Shown: positions 51,304 through 61,063 of the stretch, one piece after another
Numbering within the stretch: the first letter of the stretch is position 1
Layout: every line of letters begins with the position of its first letter
Source: Myxococcota bacterium
Lineage (GTDB): Bacteria > Myxococcota_A > Bradymonadia > UBA7976 > UBA1532
NCBI GenBank assembly: GCA_963169045.1
Contig: CAUJDF010000058.1
Coordinates: forward strand, 1 to 64,000
Length of the DNA stretch: 64,000 nt
Direction: 5' to 3'
Made by a program: the position numbers and the translations under genes
The notes under the pieces: model-generated
Databases searched by the model: none
Told to the model about the DNA's origin: nothing
Seen by the model: only the letters and a program-made list of their open reading frames with translations

Positions 51304-53856
51304 TTGGTCGGCCTCCGCGGTCACCTCCTCGCCCTGTTGGCCACCGTCGCCCTCGCCGGCGCGACGGCGGGCGTCGTGCATCCGTACCTGCGCGGACGCG
51401 CGCTGCCGCCCGGCGACGGCGCGGACGCCCTCGAGCGGGCGCGCTCGTCGCTGCTGGCCTACGCGCGCGAAACGGGGCTGCAACCCGACGTCGCCGAGGT
51501 CGCCGCGTTCGTCGACGCCGCCGAGCCCGGGCTCGGCTCGGTGTTCGCCGAGCGGCGCTTCGTCTTCGGCGCGCTCCCCTCGGGCGAGTCCCCGCACCGC
51601 GACGTGTTCCTGATGCGCGCGCGCGTGGCGCCGAACGGCGCGATCGCGGCGGCGCCGATCCTCTACGACCTCACCGGCAGCGAGGACGCCGACGAGCGCG
51701 CGCTCGCCCTCGACGGGACGCGCATCGCGTTCGGCACGCGGGTGCAGGGCGCCTTCACCGGCGTGACGCTGCTCGACCTCGCCGGCGAGCGGCCCGATCC
51801 GGCGGCTCCCCTCCAGGCCCGCCTGACGCGCGCCCTCACCAACGCATTGAAAACAGGGGACTTTCGCGGCATCGACGTCGCGCGCTTCGACCTCGACACG
51901 CCCACCGTCGACCTGCGGGTGGCCTTCGAGGGGGGCACGCTCGTCGTGTCGCGGCTCCTCAACGAGGGCTGGCAGCGGGCGCACATCGATCCCGAGCGGC
52001 CGGCGGTGCTCGACGCGCCCTGGCTGCGGACGGTGGAGATCACGCGGGCCCACCAGTCGCTGCTCTCGTGGGGGGTCGACACCGCGCGCTCCATCCCCTG
52101 GATCGGCCCCGAGGGCATCTACGCGCTCGAACAGATGTGGTTCCGTCTGGCGGACTTCGGCCAGACCGTCGCCAACCGCCTCTGGCGCGACATGGAGGAC
52201 GAGGACCAGCTCCGCGCGCTGCAGGCGTCGGTGGTCGTCGAGACGGCGGCGTTCGAAGAGCCGCCGCCCCCGGTGCCGGTCGCCGCCGAAGGGCCGGCGC
52301 ACCCGCTCGACCGGACGCCGCCGGACATCGCGCCGCGCGTCCAGCCGTCGCTCGCCCACGAAGGCCACTGGCGCCCGTACCACTTCCAGCCTCGGCCGGC
52401 CCAGGCGCCGCCGACGTTCTGGCGCACGACGCTGCGCGTCGACGCCGCCCGGCCGGACGCGCTGACCGAGCTTGTGGCCATGGATCCGCGCCAGGTCGAG
52501 ATCCGCATGGTCGCCGGGACCGAGCATCCGCGCAGCTCGACCGGCGCCGTCGGCAACGGCCTCGTCCCGGCGGCGGAGCGGCCGCGCACGCTCGCCGCCT
52601 TCAACGGCGGCTTCCAGTCGATCCACGGCGGTTACGGCATGGCGGTGGAGCGGCGCGTGTACCTGCCGCCCAAGCCGCAGGTGGCCACGTACGCGCTGTA
52701 CGAGGGCGGAAAGCCGGCGTTCGGTACCTGGCCCGAGCAGAAGGTGCTGCCGGCGGGGATGCGCGCGATGCGGCAGAACCTGCCGCCGCTCGTGCAGGAC
52801 GGCAAGTTCAACCCGCTCGGCATGCGGACCTGGGGCTTCACGGTACGCGGCACGGACCCGGTCTTCACGTGGCGCAGCGGCCTCGGCGTGACGCAGGCCG
52901 GCTGGCTCGTGTACGCCGCCTGCGACCGCTGCTCGGCCGAGTCGCTGGCGGACGCGCTGATCGCCGCCGACGTCGTCTACGCGGTGCACCTCGACATGAA
53001 CGTGTCGAACATCGGCTTCGAGTGGTGGCGGCCCGGCGTGGGCGGCGGCATCGAGACCGAGCACCTGATGCGCAACATGTGGAAGGCCGGCGAGCCCCGC
53101 TACGTCGACGCCCACAACCGCGACTTCTTCTACGTGGTGCGGCGGCCGGCCTCGAACGAGCGGTTCGAGGCGGCGGCGGCGCTGTTCCGGACGCCGCCCG
53201 AGGCGGTGACGATGGCGGGCGCCGCCGATCGCTGGCCGCCACGGCTGATGCGCGGCACGCTGGCGCTCGAGGGCCGCGACGTCACCGTCGTCTGGATGGC
53301 CGCACCAAGGCTCGCGGCCGCCGTCGAGGGCGAGGGGGCGCCCGGCGGCGGCTGCGTCCTCGACGTGCACCAGGCGGTCCTCGGGGAACGGCTGCCGGCA
53401 AGCGGCCTCGGCGATCGGCCCGATCCGGCTCTGCCGACCTTGTCGGTCTCGGCGGAGGGCGCGATCCGGCTCCATCCGCCCGGCGCCGTCGAGAACCCCG
53501 CGTTCTTTCAGCAGTTTCCGTTGCTCGTCCGCGACAGCCGGCCGCTCGAGGGCCTCGCCGAGGCGGCGCGCACGGAGCGATGGCTGCTCGGCACCGATGC
53601 AGGAGGCGCGCTGGTGCTGCTCGGCGGCCCGATCGCGCCCGCGGCGCTCGGCCGCGCGGCGGTGGCGCTCGGTGTCGTCACCGGCGTCGACCCCGCGCCC
53701 GCCGGTGGCGCGCCGGCCCTCACGTGCGACGGCGCGCGGCTCGCCGGGACCGAGCCGGCGGTCTCGCGCGCGCACCGGCTGCGTCTCACGCCGGCCGCCG
53801 TGCCTCCGCCCGGCCTGGCCCACGTCTGGGGCGCGGCGCCGCCCGACCACCTGTGA
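51304..53856 (+). CDS. Exported protein with phosphodiester glycosidase (NAGPA)-like domain, 850 aa
   Basis: TTG start at 51304, ten bases after the previous stop. A signal/anchor (GHLLALLATVALAGATAGVV) begins the protein. Residues ~30-330 are an uncharacterised alpha/beta region. The NAGPA/DUF2233-like domain lies at ~390-640: LAAFNGGFQSIHGGYGM (Asn 434), TWGFTVRG, AVHLDMNVSNIGFEWW and YVDAHNRDFFYVV. Such domains remove sugar phosphodiester caps from glycoproteins or exopolysaccharide. The rest is a beta-rich C-terminal region. It is coupled to the downstream hydrolase by GTGA. Substrate unknown. Confidence 0.72.
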   Translation: MVGLRGHLLALLATVALAGATAGVVHPYLRGRALPPGDGADALERARSSLLAYARETGLQPDVAEVAAFVDAAEPGLGSVFAERRFVFGALPSGESPHRDVFLMRARVAPNGAIAAAPILYDLTGSEDADERALALDGTRIAFGTRVQGAFTGVTLLDLAGERPDPAAPLQARLTRALTNALKTGDFRGIDVARFDLDTPTVDLRVAFEGGTLVVSRLLNEGWQRAHIDPERPAVLDAPWLRTVEITRAHQSLLSWGVDTARSIPWIGPEGIYALEQMWFRLADFGQTVANRLWRDMEDEDQLRALQASVVVETAAFEEPPPPVPVAAEGPAHPLDRTPPDIAPRVQPSLAHEGHWRPYHFQPRPAQAPPTFWRTTLRVDAARPDALTELVAMDPRQVEIRMVAGTEHPRSSTGAVGNGLVPAAERPRTLAAFNGGFQSIHGGYGMAVERRVYLPPKPQVATYALYEGGKPAFGTWPEQKVLPAGMRAMRQNLPPLVQDGKFNPLGMRTWGFTVRGTDPVFTWRSGLGVTQAGWLVYAACDRCSAESLADALIAADVVYAVHLDMNVSNIGFEWWRPGVGGGIETEHLMRNMWKAGEPRYVDAHNRDFFYVVRRPASNERFEAAAALFRTPPEAVTMAGAADRWPPRLMRGTLALEGRDVTVVWMAAPRLAAAVEGEGAPGGGCVLDVHQAVLGERLPASGLGDRPDPALPTLSVSAEGAIRLHPPGAVENPAFFQQFPLLVRDSRPLEGLAEAARTERWLLGTDAGGALVLLGGPIAPAALGRAAVALGVVTGVDPAPAGGAPALTCDGARLAGTEPAVSRAHRLRLTPAAVPPPGLAHVWGAAPPDHL

Positions 53857-56306
53857 TCGGGGTCCTGCTCGCCGCCGCCTACGGCCTTGCGCCGGGCGGC
53901 GAGGTGACGACCTGGCTCGCCACCGCGCCGCAGCCGGCGCCGGCCGCCGACGAGGCGCGGCTCGGCCCCGAGGTGGAGGGCACACGGTGGACGCCCCTGC
54001 TCGCGGCCGGACCGGTGACCGACCTCGGCCCGGGCAAGGACGTCGTCCGCTACCTCTACGCGGAGGTGGCGCTCGCCGGCCCCCTCCGCGGCTGGCTCAA
54101 GACGGGGAGCGATGACGGCCTGGCGGTCTGGATCGACGGCCGCGCCGTGCTCCGCGTCGACCGGCGGCGCGCGCTCCTCGTCGACGAAGACTGGACGCCG
54201 CTCGACCTGCCCGCCGGACGCCACCGCCTCCTGCTGAGGGTCGCGCAGGCCGACGGCGCGTGGAGCGCACAGGTGCGGCTCCACGACACACGGCACCGCC
54301 CGCCCGCCGGCGCGCGCGTCGAGCTGCCGGGCGTGGCGGCGGTTCGGCCACCCGCCCGCGCGGTCTGGACGGTCACGCCAGCGGACGGCGCCCTCGCGGT
54401 CGCCGTCCGCCTCTCGCGCGACGGCGGCGCGCCGGCCGAGGGCAACCCTGCGCAACCATTCACCATTTCGGTCGGCGACCGCGTGCTCGCCGCCGGCGCC
54501 GGGGCGAACGCCGTCGAGGGGACGGTCACCGTCGCCGGGCCGGGTCCAGCGACCGTCGTGGCGCGCTGGGGCGACGAGACGTTCTCGCGAACGGTCGAGG
54601 TCGATCCCGCCGCGCTCCACCGGCTCGCGGCGCTGTCGCGCGGCGGGGCGCCCGACGTCACGACCGAGTGGCTGCGCGAGCGCGCGGGTCGCGCCGTCGT
54701 CGAGCTCGCCACCGATCGCGGAGAGTGGCTCGACCGCCTCGAGGCGGGGGAGCGGCCCGCCGGGACGCTGCACTACCGGGCGTACCGCAGCCCCTACGAC
54801 GGCCGTCCGCAGCCGGTCGCGATCTACGTCCCGCCGGGCGCACCGCCGCCGAACGGATGGCCGGTCATCGTCGCCCTGCACGGCCACGGTCAGGAGCCCT
54901 GGCAGATCGCGGCGCCGCTGCGCGCCCACGCCTCGACCGACGCCGTCGCCATCGTCGCGCCCTACGGATACGGCGACATCGTCTTCCGCGGTCCCGGAGA
55001 GCACGACGTGTTCGCCGCGCTCGATCTGCTCGCCCGCCTCGCGCCCCTCGACCCGGACCGCACCTGGCTCACCGGCCTCTCGATGGGCGGCATGGCGACG
55101 TTCGAGCTCGGCGTGCGGCACCCGGACCGCTTCGCCGCGCTCGGCGCCCTCTGCGGGGCCGGGGACTGGAGGGCCATGCGCTCGTTCCGCGGTCGGCGTC
55201 TGCGCCCGTGGGAGGCGGCGCTCGTCGACGCGCGCTCGCCCGCCTCGCTGGCCGCGCACGCACCGCCGCTCTTCTGTGTCCACGGCACGCGCGACACGGT
55301 GAACCCGGTGGCCAGCTCGGTCGCCGCGGTGGCCGCCTTCGAGAAGGCCGGGGTGCCCGTCCGCTTCGAGCGGCCGTCGCTCGGCCACGACGTGTGGACG
55401 TCGACCTACGGCGAGGGCCGCCTGATGCCTGCGCTCGTCCCCCACGTGCGCGACCCTCGCGCCACGCGCGTGGAGCTGCTCGTGCCCACCACGACGCTCG
55501 TGCCGAGCCGACGCGCCTGGCTCGAGGTGCGTGGCGTCGCCGCCGTGGGGCCGGTGGCGCGGCTGCACGCCGAGGCGTCGCCGGGCCGCGTGCGGGTCGC
55601 CGCCGGACCGCACGTGGCCGCGCTCCGGCTCTTCCTGGACGAAGCGCCCACGGGCGCAGGTCCGGTGGCCATCGAAGTGGATGGCCAGACCATCGGTGAG
55701 CATCGCGGGATAGTGGATCTGGTCCGAGACGGCACGTGGCGGCTCGGGGAAGCACCCGAGGGCGTGCGCCGGCCGGGCCTCTCGGGGCCGGCGGACGCGG
55801 TCCTGCGCGCGCCGGCGCGGGTGGTCTACGGCACCGCCGATCCGGACACGGCCGAGGGCCTGCGGATGCTGGCGGAGCACCTCGCCGCCATCCGGCCCGG
55901 CGCGCGCCTCGCGCTGCCCGTGGTCGCCGACACCGCGCTCACCGCGCGCGACGCGACCCACCTCATCCTCGTCGGCAGTCCGCGCGAGAACCGCGCGCTC
56001 GCCGCCATCGCCGATCGGCTGCCGCTGCGCGTCGAACGCGACGCCATCCACGTCGGCGCCCGCGCCTTCCGGGGCCACGGCCTCGGCGTCCAGCTCGTGT
56101 TCCCCGATCCGGCGGCGCCCGGCCGCCTCGTGCTCGTGGTGGCCGGCACCGATCTGCGCGGCGCCCTGCTCGCCCGCCACCTGCCCGATCTCACGCCGGA
56201 CTGGCTCGTCTACGACCGCCGCGTCGCCGAGCAGCGCCAGGGCCCCATCCTCGACCGGCGGCGCGTGTTGGGGGGTGGCTTCTTCGGGCCGGACTGGGCG
56301 CCCTGA
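53853..56306 (+). CDS. Exported alpha/beta hydrolase with PA14-like N-terminal domain, 817 aa
   Basis: GTG at 53853 overlaps the upstream stop (GTGA). A short hydrophobic signal (GVLLAAAYGLAPGG) is present. Residues ~60-150 resemble a PA14-type sugar-binding sandwich (LKTGSDDGLAVWIDGRAVL). The hydrolase domain lies at ~310-560: VIVALHGHGQEP (oxyanion loop), GLSMGGMATF with nucleophile Ser 410, LFCVHGTRDTVNP (acid Asp), and SLGHDVWT (His). This is a feruloyl-esterase/poly(3HB)-depolymerase-like arrangement. The C-terminal ~250 residues include a beta domain and a pseudo-Rossmann region. It likely removes ester groups from polysaccharide. Confidence 0.8.
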   Translation: MIGVLLAAAYGLAPGGEVTTWLATAPQPAPAADEARLGPEVEGTRWTPLLAAGPVTDLGPGKDVVRYLYAEVALAGPLRGWLKTGSDDGLAVWIDGRAVLRVDRRRALLVDEDWTPLDLPAGRHRLLLRVAQADGAWSAQVRLHDTRHRPPAGARVELPGVAAVRPPARAVWTVTPADGALAVAVRLSRDGGAPAEGNPAQPFTISVGDRVLAAGAGANAVEGTVTVAGPGPATVVARWGDETFSRTVEVDPAALHRLAALSRGGAPDVTTEWLRERAGRAVVELATDRGEWLDRLEAGERPAGTLHYRAYRSPYDGRPQPVAIYVPPGAPPPNGWPVIVALHGHGQEPWQIAAPLRAHASTDAVAIVAPYGYGDIVFRGPGEHDVFAALDLLARLAPLDPDRTWLTGLSMGGMATFELGVRHPDRFAALGALCGAGDWRAMRSFRGRRLRPWEAALVDARSPASLAAHAPPLFCVHGTRDTVNPVASSVAAVAAFEKAGVPVRFERPSLGHDVWTSTYGEGRLMPALVPHVRDPRATRVELLVPTTTLVPSRRAWLEVRGVAAVGPVARLHAEASPGRVRVAAGPHVAALRLFLDEAPTGAGPVAIEVDGQTIGEHRGIVDLVRDGTWRLGEAPEGVRRPGLSGPADAVLRAPARVVYGTADPDTAEGLRMLAEHLAAIRPGARLALPVVADTALTARDATHLILVGSPRENRALAAIADRLPLRVERDAIHVGARAFRGHGLGVQLVFPDPAAPGRLVLVVAGTDLRGALLARHLPDLTPDWLVYDRRVAEQRQGPILDRRRVLGGGFFGPDWAP

Positions 56307-56316
56307 CCTCGCCGGG

Positions 56317-58467
56317 TCAGAGCGTCCCCTGGAAGATCAAGGGAAACTCGACGGCGACGGGCTCGCCGCGGAACCGCGGGAACGTCCAGCGCTGCACGAC
56401 GCCCTCGAGGCACGACTGCAGCACGGTGCCGTCGAAGCGCTTGTCGATGCGCACGCCGCTGGCCTTGCCCGTGCGCTCGATCTGGAACTTCAGCGTGGCC
56501 TTGGCGGAGCGCATGCTGGCGTCCTTCTTGAGCTGGCGCTGATAGCACCCCTCGAGGCTGCGCCGATTGCGGTTGATCACCGCGGAGATCTCGCCCTGGG
56601 AGAGCGTGTCGGGCAGATCCGCCGTCGATCCGCCGGCGGGCTCGAGCGCGACCTGCGTGTGGCCCTGCTCGAGGCCGGCGAAGGCGCTGGCGACCGGCTT
56701 CTCGTGCGCCGTCGCCGCTTCGCGCGCGGTGGAAGCAGGCGGCGGCGCGGGCTTCTCGGGCTCGCCGGCCTTGGCCACCTCGGGCGCGGGCCGCTGGGGC
56801 TTCGTGCCGGTGGCGATCTTCGTCGGCGCCGCGACGGCGGCGTCGGCGATCTTCGGCGCCGCGACGGCGGCGTCGGCGACGGAGGGCGGCGCCACCGCGA
56901 TCGCGGCGTCGGGGACCGACGGGGCGGCGGCGGCGTCGGGTGCGGCGGCCTTCGCCACCGCCGCGTCGGGCACGGTCGGGCGCTCGTTGTCCGCCGGCAC
57001 CAGGGCCACGCCCAGGCCGACCGCACCGCCGACGAGGAGCGCCGCCGCGATCGCCATCACGCCGCCGCGGCGCCCGCCCCGGGACTCGCCGCTCGCGGGC
57101 GGCGGGACGCGCAGCGGGGCGGGCTCGGGCACGACGGGAGCGGCGCCGAGGCCGGGCATCGCCGCGGTGGCGCCGTCGTCGACCGGAGGCGGCGGCGCCG
57201 AAAACGCGTCGTCGTCGACGCGCAGATCGAACGACTCCTCGGCCTCGATGGCGGCGGGCGCCTCGACGCCCTTCGCCGGCTCGATCGCCGGCGGAGGCGC
57301 AGGCAGCTCGACGCCCTTCGACGGTTCCAGGGTCGGGCGCGACGTCGCCGACGGCTCGATGCTCGCCGCGGCCTTCGGCGCCACCGGCTCCCGGAAGGTG
57401 TCGTCGGCGAACGACAGCGGCGGCCGCTTCGCCGGCTTCTCGGCGGGCGGGGGGCTCGGCTTGTCGAACGCGGGGAGCTTCGGCAGCGGCGCGAGCCGGG
57501 GTTTTTCGTCCACCGGCGCTTCGATCGGAGGCTGCGGGCGGGGCTTCGCGGCGACCGGCGCCGCAGCGGGCTTTTGCCCCTCGGCCCCGGCGGGCGGCGT
57601 CGGCGCCCAGGCCGTGGTGTCGACCTCGTCATCGACCGGCGGCGCCGGCCGTGCCGGGGGGAGGTCGCGCGCCGCGCGCGGGCGCGTTTCCTCCTCCCAG
57701 TCCGGCACGTCCTCGAGGTCCTTCTCGTCGAGGAGCTCGGTGGGCTCGCCGGGGGGCGGACCCTTCGGGAGCGCGGGGCCGCCCCCGCGCAGCGCGGCCA
57801 GCGCCTCCCGCGTGCCGGCTCGCTCGTCGCCCGCCGGCGCGATCGGCTCGAGCACCCGCGGCGCGGGCTCCCGGGCGGGCTCGGCGCCGGCCTTCGCCTC
57901 GCCGTCGCCCGGCGGGGGCCGGAACTGCGCCGCGGGCCGATCGGCGGGCAAGGTGGGCGAATTGACGGGGGGACCGCCGACGGGCGGCGGCGCGACACGC
58001 GGGGGCTCTGCGGCGGGCCGCGGAGCCGCCTGACGGAGTGCCGCCGCCGGGCGCTCGCGCCGCTCGAACGCCGTGCGCAGCGGCCCGATCTCCTCGGCGG
58101 GCAGCCAGTCGTCGAGCGTCTCGTTCCAGACGAAGTCCTCGCGCTTGAGGTGCCCCGTGCGCACGAGCTCCTCGAGACGCTCGAGCGGCATCGGGCCCAC
58201 CTGCTCACCGTCAGGCGCCGCGTACCACTCGACATCGGCGAGCGCCGACCGCGCGTCGCTCACCTGCGTGGCGGCCTCGACGAACCTCGGACGGGGGGCC
58301 CGAGGCGCCGGCTCGACGGCGGCCTCGCTCGGCGACGCGGTCGTCTCGGCGTCGCGGACGATCATCACGTGCTCGCAGATCTTGCACCGGATCTTGAGCA
58401 CCTTCCGCCGCACCTTCTCGTCGGCGATGGTGTAGCGCGTCCCGCACTTCTCGCACTTGAACTTCAT
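56317..58467 (-). CDS. AgmX/GltJ-like protein: zinc ribbon, GYF, TM helix and AgmX/PglI C-domain, 716 aa
   Basis: Start ATG 58467. Domain order: a zinc ribbon at 1-40 (KFKCEKCGTRYTIADEKVR, KIRCKICEHVMIV); a GYF_2 module at ~80-130 (WYAAPDGEQVGPMPLERLEEL, WNETLDDWLPAEE); a ~330-residue Pro/Ala linker with acidic motifs; a membrane helix at ~471-492 (AIAAALLVGGAVGLGVALVP); a periplasmic Ala/Pro linker; and a C-terminal domain with RRSLEGCYQRQLKK and VQRWTFPRFRGEP, the AgmX/PglI type related to TonB. AgmX (GltJ) spans the envelope in the Myxococcus gliding/fibre machinery. No other glt gene is nearby, so the role may differ. Confidence 0.88.
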   Translation of the reverse strand: MKFKCEKCGTRYTIADEKVRRKVLKIRCKICEHVMIVRDAETTASPSEAAVEPAPRAPRPRFVEAATQVSDARSALADVEWYAAPDGEQVGPMPLERLEELVRTGHLKREDFVWNETLDDWLPAEEIGPLRTAFERRERPAAALRQAAPRPAAEPPRVAPPPVGGPPVNSPTLPADRPAAQFRPPPGDGEAKAGAEPAREPAPRVLEPIAPAGDERAGTREALAALRGGGPALPKGPPPGEPTELLDEKDLEDVPDWEEETRPRAARDLPPARPAPPVDDEVDTTAWAPTPPAGAEGQKPAAAPVAAKPRPQPPIEAPVDEKPRLAPLPKLPAFDKPSPPPAEKPAKRPPLSFADDTFREPVAPKAAASIEPSATSRPTLEPSKGVELPAPPPAIEPAKGVEAPAAIEAEESFDLRVDDDAFSAPPPPVDDGATAAMPGLGAAPVVPEPAPLRVPPPASGESRGGRRGGVMAIAAALLVGGAVGLGVALVPADNERPTVPDAAVAKAAAPDAAAAPSVPDAAIAVAPPSVADAAVAAPKIADAAVAAPTKIATGTKPQRPAPEVAKAGEPEKPAPPPASTAREAATAHEKPVASAFAGLEQGHTQVALEPAGGSTADLPDTLSQGEISAVINRNRRSLEGCYQRQLKKDASMRSAKATLKFQIERTGKASGVRIDKRFDGTVLQSCLEGVVQRWTFPRFRGEPVAVEFPLIFQGTL

Positions 58468-58560
58468 CGGTGCCGATGTGCTCTCGTCGCGGTGCGCCGG
58501 ACGGCGTCCGGACGCTCGGGGCCACGCCCTGCGGCGCGGCCGGAGGGCTCCAATCCGGGT

Positions 58561-58589
58561 ACGGTAGCAAGGGCCCGGGTTCGCGACAA
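58561..58589 (-). promoter_or_regulatory. Predicted promoter of the AgmX-like gene
   Basis: Minus-strand TTGTCG (58584-58589), 17 bases, TACCGT (58561-58566), ~90 bases upstream of the ATG. Confidence 0.6.
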
Positions 58590-58693
58590 TGTTCCCGATC
58601 TCGCGGCCTTGGCCGCGATCGACGCCGCGCGCGAACATGATCCGCGTCGCAATCCCCGCTAACGTGTCGAGCCGGACGACGGAGGGGTGGGTC

Positions 58694-59146
58694 TTGACCG
58701 ACGCCGGCTGGTTGGAGGATCCGCGACGCGCCCGCGTGGCCATCGGCGTCGCCTGGGCGGCGCTGAGCGCCGTCTCGGTCGCCGTGGCGCTGATCCCCCC
58801 CGGGGCCACCCTCGCCGCCGCCATCGAGCGCGAAGAGACGCGCAACGGCGCCGTGCTGATGGTCCGCAACGAGGCCGGCGAGGACTGGCCGCGCGCCTCG
58901 CTCGTCGTCGACGGCGCCTGGCTCGCGGAGCGCAACCGCCTCAGCCGCGACGAGACGTGGCTCGTCGGACCGCTCGACCTCGCCCCGCGCGACTACGTGC
59001 CCATCGAGCTCGGCGATCCGTGGCTCGCCGGCGCGCCCGGCCTCGCCCCGGACCGCGCCCGAGCCCCCGCCGACCTGCGCTTCCGGGCCGTGCGCCTCGA
59101 AGCCGGCGACGCGACCTACGAGAGAGTGTTCGAAGAGACGCCCTGA
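58694..59146 (+). CDS. Small membrane-anchored hypothetical protein, 150 aa
   Basis: TTG start 58694 with GGAGG eight bases upstream. One hydrophobic helix near residues 15-36 (VAIGVAWAALSAVSVAVALIP). The ~110-residue remainder is a small beta-rich domain (AVLMVRNEAGEDWPRASLVVDGAW, TWLVGPLDLAPRDYVPIEL, RFRAVRLEAGDATYERVF) like an immunoglobulin or carrier fold. Divergent from the AgmX-like gene and just upstream of the MYXO-CTERM gene. No family recognised. Confidence 0.65.
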   Translation: MTDAGWLEDPRRARVAIGVAWAALSAVSVAVALIPPGATLAAAIEREETRNGAVLMVRNEAGEDWPRASLVVDGAWLAERNRLSRDETWLVGPLDLAPRDYVPIELGDPWLAGAPGLAPDRARAPADLRFRAVRLEAGDATYERVFEETP

Positions 59147-59225
59147 GGTCCCGCCCGGTACGCTTCGTGCTACGTGCCGCCCGGTCCGCGCTCCGTCAGG
59201 AAACGAACGGCCCAGGAGATCGACC

Positions 59226-61040
59226 TTGAGAACGCGCCCGATGCTGCTGGCCCTGCCGCTCCTCGCCGCGACCCCCGCCGTCGCGCAGGAGGGTCTCCCC
59301 GCCGACCTGCGCCCCCTGCGCGACGAGACGAACAGCCCGCTGCTGCGCGAGGTGGGCGACGGCCTGCGCGCCCAGCTCGGCCTCATCGCCGTCGAGGAGC
59401 CGGACGTGCGCCGCCGCCTCGGCCTGCCCGTCCACCGTCTCGCGACGGAGGAGCACGGCAACATCGTGGTCGTCCGCGGCACGAACGGCGAGTTCGACAT
59501 CGACTGGAGCAACCCGCGGAACCTTCAGAGCGCGCTCTTCTCGATCATCGAGGCCTACTACCAGACGCATCCGGGCAGCAATCCCGACTTCCTGTCGGTG
59601 CTGACCACGTTCAACGTCGAGTCGCCGCAGGCCTTCTACATGCCCGTCTCCAACGACGTGCGCGGCATCGGCTACCAGCACTCGATGCGCCGGGAGACGT
59701 TCGACTCGGCGCCGGGCCTCTCGGTCAACGGCCTGATCTTCCTCAACAGCTTCCGCAATTATCTCGGGCGGATGGAGCCGCTCGGCCGCTTCATCTTCAA
59801 CCAGGAGCTCGGGCACCGCTGGTCGGCGTTCGTCCACTACCAATCGGGGCGCTCGACCTCCTCGTCGATGCTCGGCCGCGACTGCTCGCACTGGTCCTTC
59901 TTCCTCGACAGCGGCAACTCCGCGATGGAGGGGAACAAGTGGGCCGACAACGGCGACGGCACGTTCTCGACGCGCAACAGCTTCTTCAACTTCGGCTACA
60001 GCCAGCTCGATCGCTACCTGATGGGCTTCGCGCCCGCCGAGGCGGTCGAGCCGTTCTTCCTCGTGAGCGACGCCGGCCAGTGGGACTGCGCGCAGCCCTA
60101 TCGCAACGGTGACTACAACCCGGGCTGGTACCCGCCGATCTTCGGCGGCGCCGGCCAGGAGCAGGTGCGCGTGCGCGGCCGCCGCGTCGACATCACCATC
60201 GACGACATCGTCGCCGCCGAGGGCCAGCGGCAGCCCTCGTACGAGAACGCGCCGAAGTCCTTCTCGATGGTGTTCATCCTCGCGGTGCGCCAGAACGACC
60301 AGGTCAGCGAGCAGACGCTCGCGACGATCGATGAGATGCGCCGCAACCTCGAGGCCCAGTGGGAGGCCGACGCCACCGAACCCGGCTACGAGGGGCCGAA
60401 CCTGATCACGACGATCGACGGCAGCAACGAACCGGCGAACCCCGGGGTGAACCCGGGCGGCGGCGGCGCCGGCTCGGTCGGCCAGCCCTGCGCCAGCTTC
60501 GACGACTGCGATCCGGACGACAGCGATCGCTGCGTGCCGCTGCGCTCGGGCGTGCGGGTCTGCACCCGCGTCTGCGAGGCGTCCGCCGATTGCCCGCGCG
60601 GCTTCTGCTGTCAGCAGTCGGTGCCCGGCGACCCGAACTTCAACTCGTACTGCATCCAGAGCGACGCCGCCTGCAACGACCCCGAGCCCCCCGGCGGCCA
60701 GGGCGGGGCCGGCGGCGAGGGCGGCAGCGGCGGCGAAGGCGGTGGAGCGCCGTCCGGTCAGGGCGGCGACGGCGGGGGCGGCGGCGCTCCCGGTGCGGGC
60801 GGCGAAGGTGGCCAGCCCGGCGGCAGCGGGGGCGGGGAGCCCCCGGGCCAGGGCGGCGAAGGCGGCGGTGGGGAGCCCTCGGGCCAGGGTGGCGAGGGCG
60901 GCGCGGGCGGTGGCAACCCGGGCGTGAACGTCGAGCGCAAGGACGCCGGCGGCGGGGGCTGTGCGGCGGCGCCCGGCGGCCCGCTCCCCCTCGCGGCGCT
61001 CGGCCTCCTCGGCCTGCTGCGACGCCGCCGCCGCGCGTAG
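59226..61040 (+). CDS. Secreted metalloprotease-like MYXO-CTERM protein, 604 aa
   Basis: TTG start at 59226 with AGGAG seven bases upstream. Signal peptide (LLALPLLAATPAVAQ). A peptidase-like domain covers ~60-390. The zinc-site region reads FNQELGHRW at residues 193-197, where a first His would make HELGH, so one ligand is Gln. A Cys-rich module (~425-490) and a Gly/Glu repeat linker (~495-575, GGEGG) follow. The end, GGGGCAAAP-LPLAALGLLGLLRRRRRA, is a MYXO-CTERM sorting signal, used for export and surface anchoring in Myxococcota. Whether it is an active protease is uncertain. Confidence 0.85.
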   Translation: MRTRPMLLALPLLAATPAVAQEGLPADLRPLRDETNSPLLREVGDGLRAQLGLIAVEEPDVRRRLGLPVHRLATEEHGNIVVVRGTNGEFDIDWSNPRNLQSALFSIIEAYYQTHPGSNPDFLSVLTTFNVESPQAFYMPVSNDVRGIGYQHSMRRETFDSAPGLSVNGLIFLNSFRNYLGRMEPLGRFIFNQELGHRWSAFVHYQSGRSTSSSMLGRDCSHWSFFLDSGNSAMEGNKWADNGDGTFSTRNSFFNFGYSQLDRYLMGFAPAEAVEPFFLVSDAGQWDCAQPYRNGDYNPGWYPPIFGGAGQEQVRVRGRRVDITIDDIVAAEGQRQPSYENAPKSFSMVFILAVRQNDQVSEQTLATIDEMRRNLEAQWEADATEPGYEGPNLITTIDGSNEPANPGVNPGGGGAGSVGQPCASFDDCDPDDSDRCVPLRSGVRVCTRVCEASADCPRGFCCQQSVPGDPNFNSYCIQSDAACNDPEPPGGQGGAGGEGGSGGEGGGAPSGQGGDGGGGGAPGAGGEGGQPGGSGGGEPPGQGGEGGGGEPSGQGGEGGAGGGNPGVNVERKDAGGGGCAAAPGGPLPLAALGLLGLLRRRRRA

Positions 61041-61063
61041 CCGGCGCCCCGGGCCCCCCCGGT

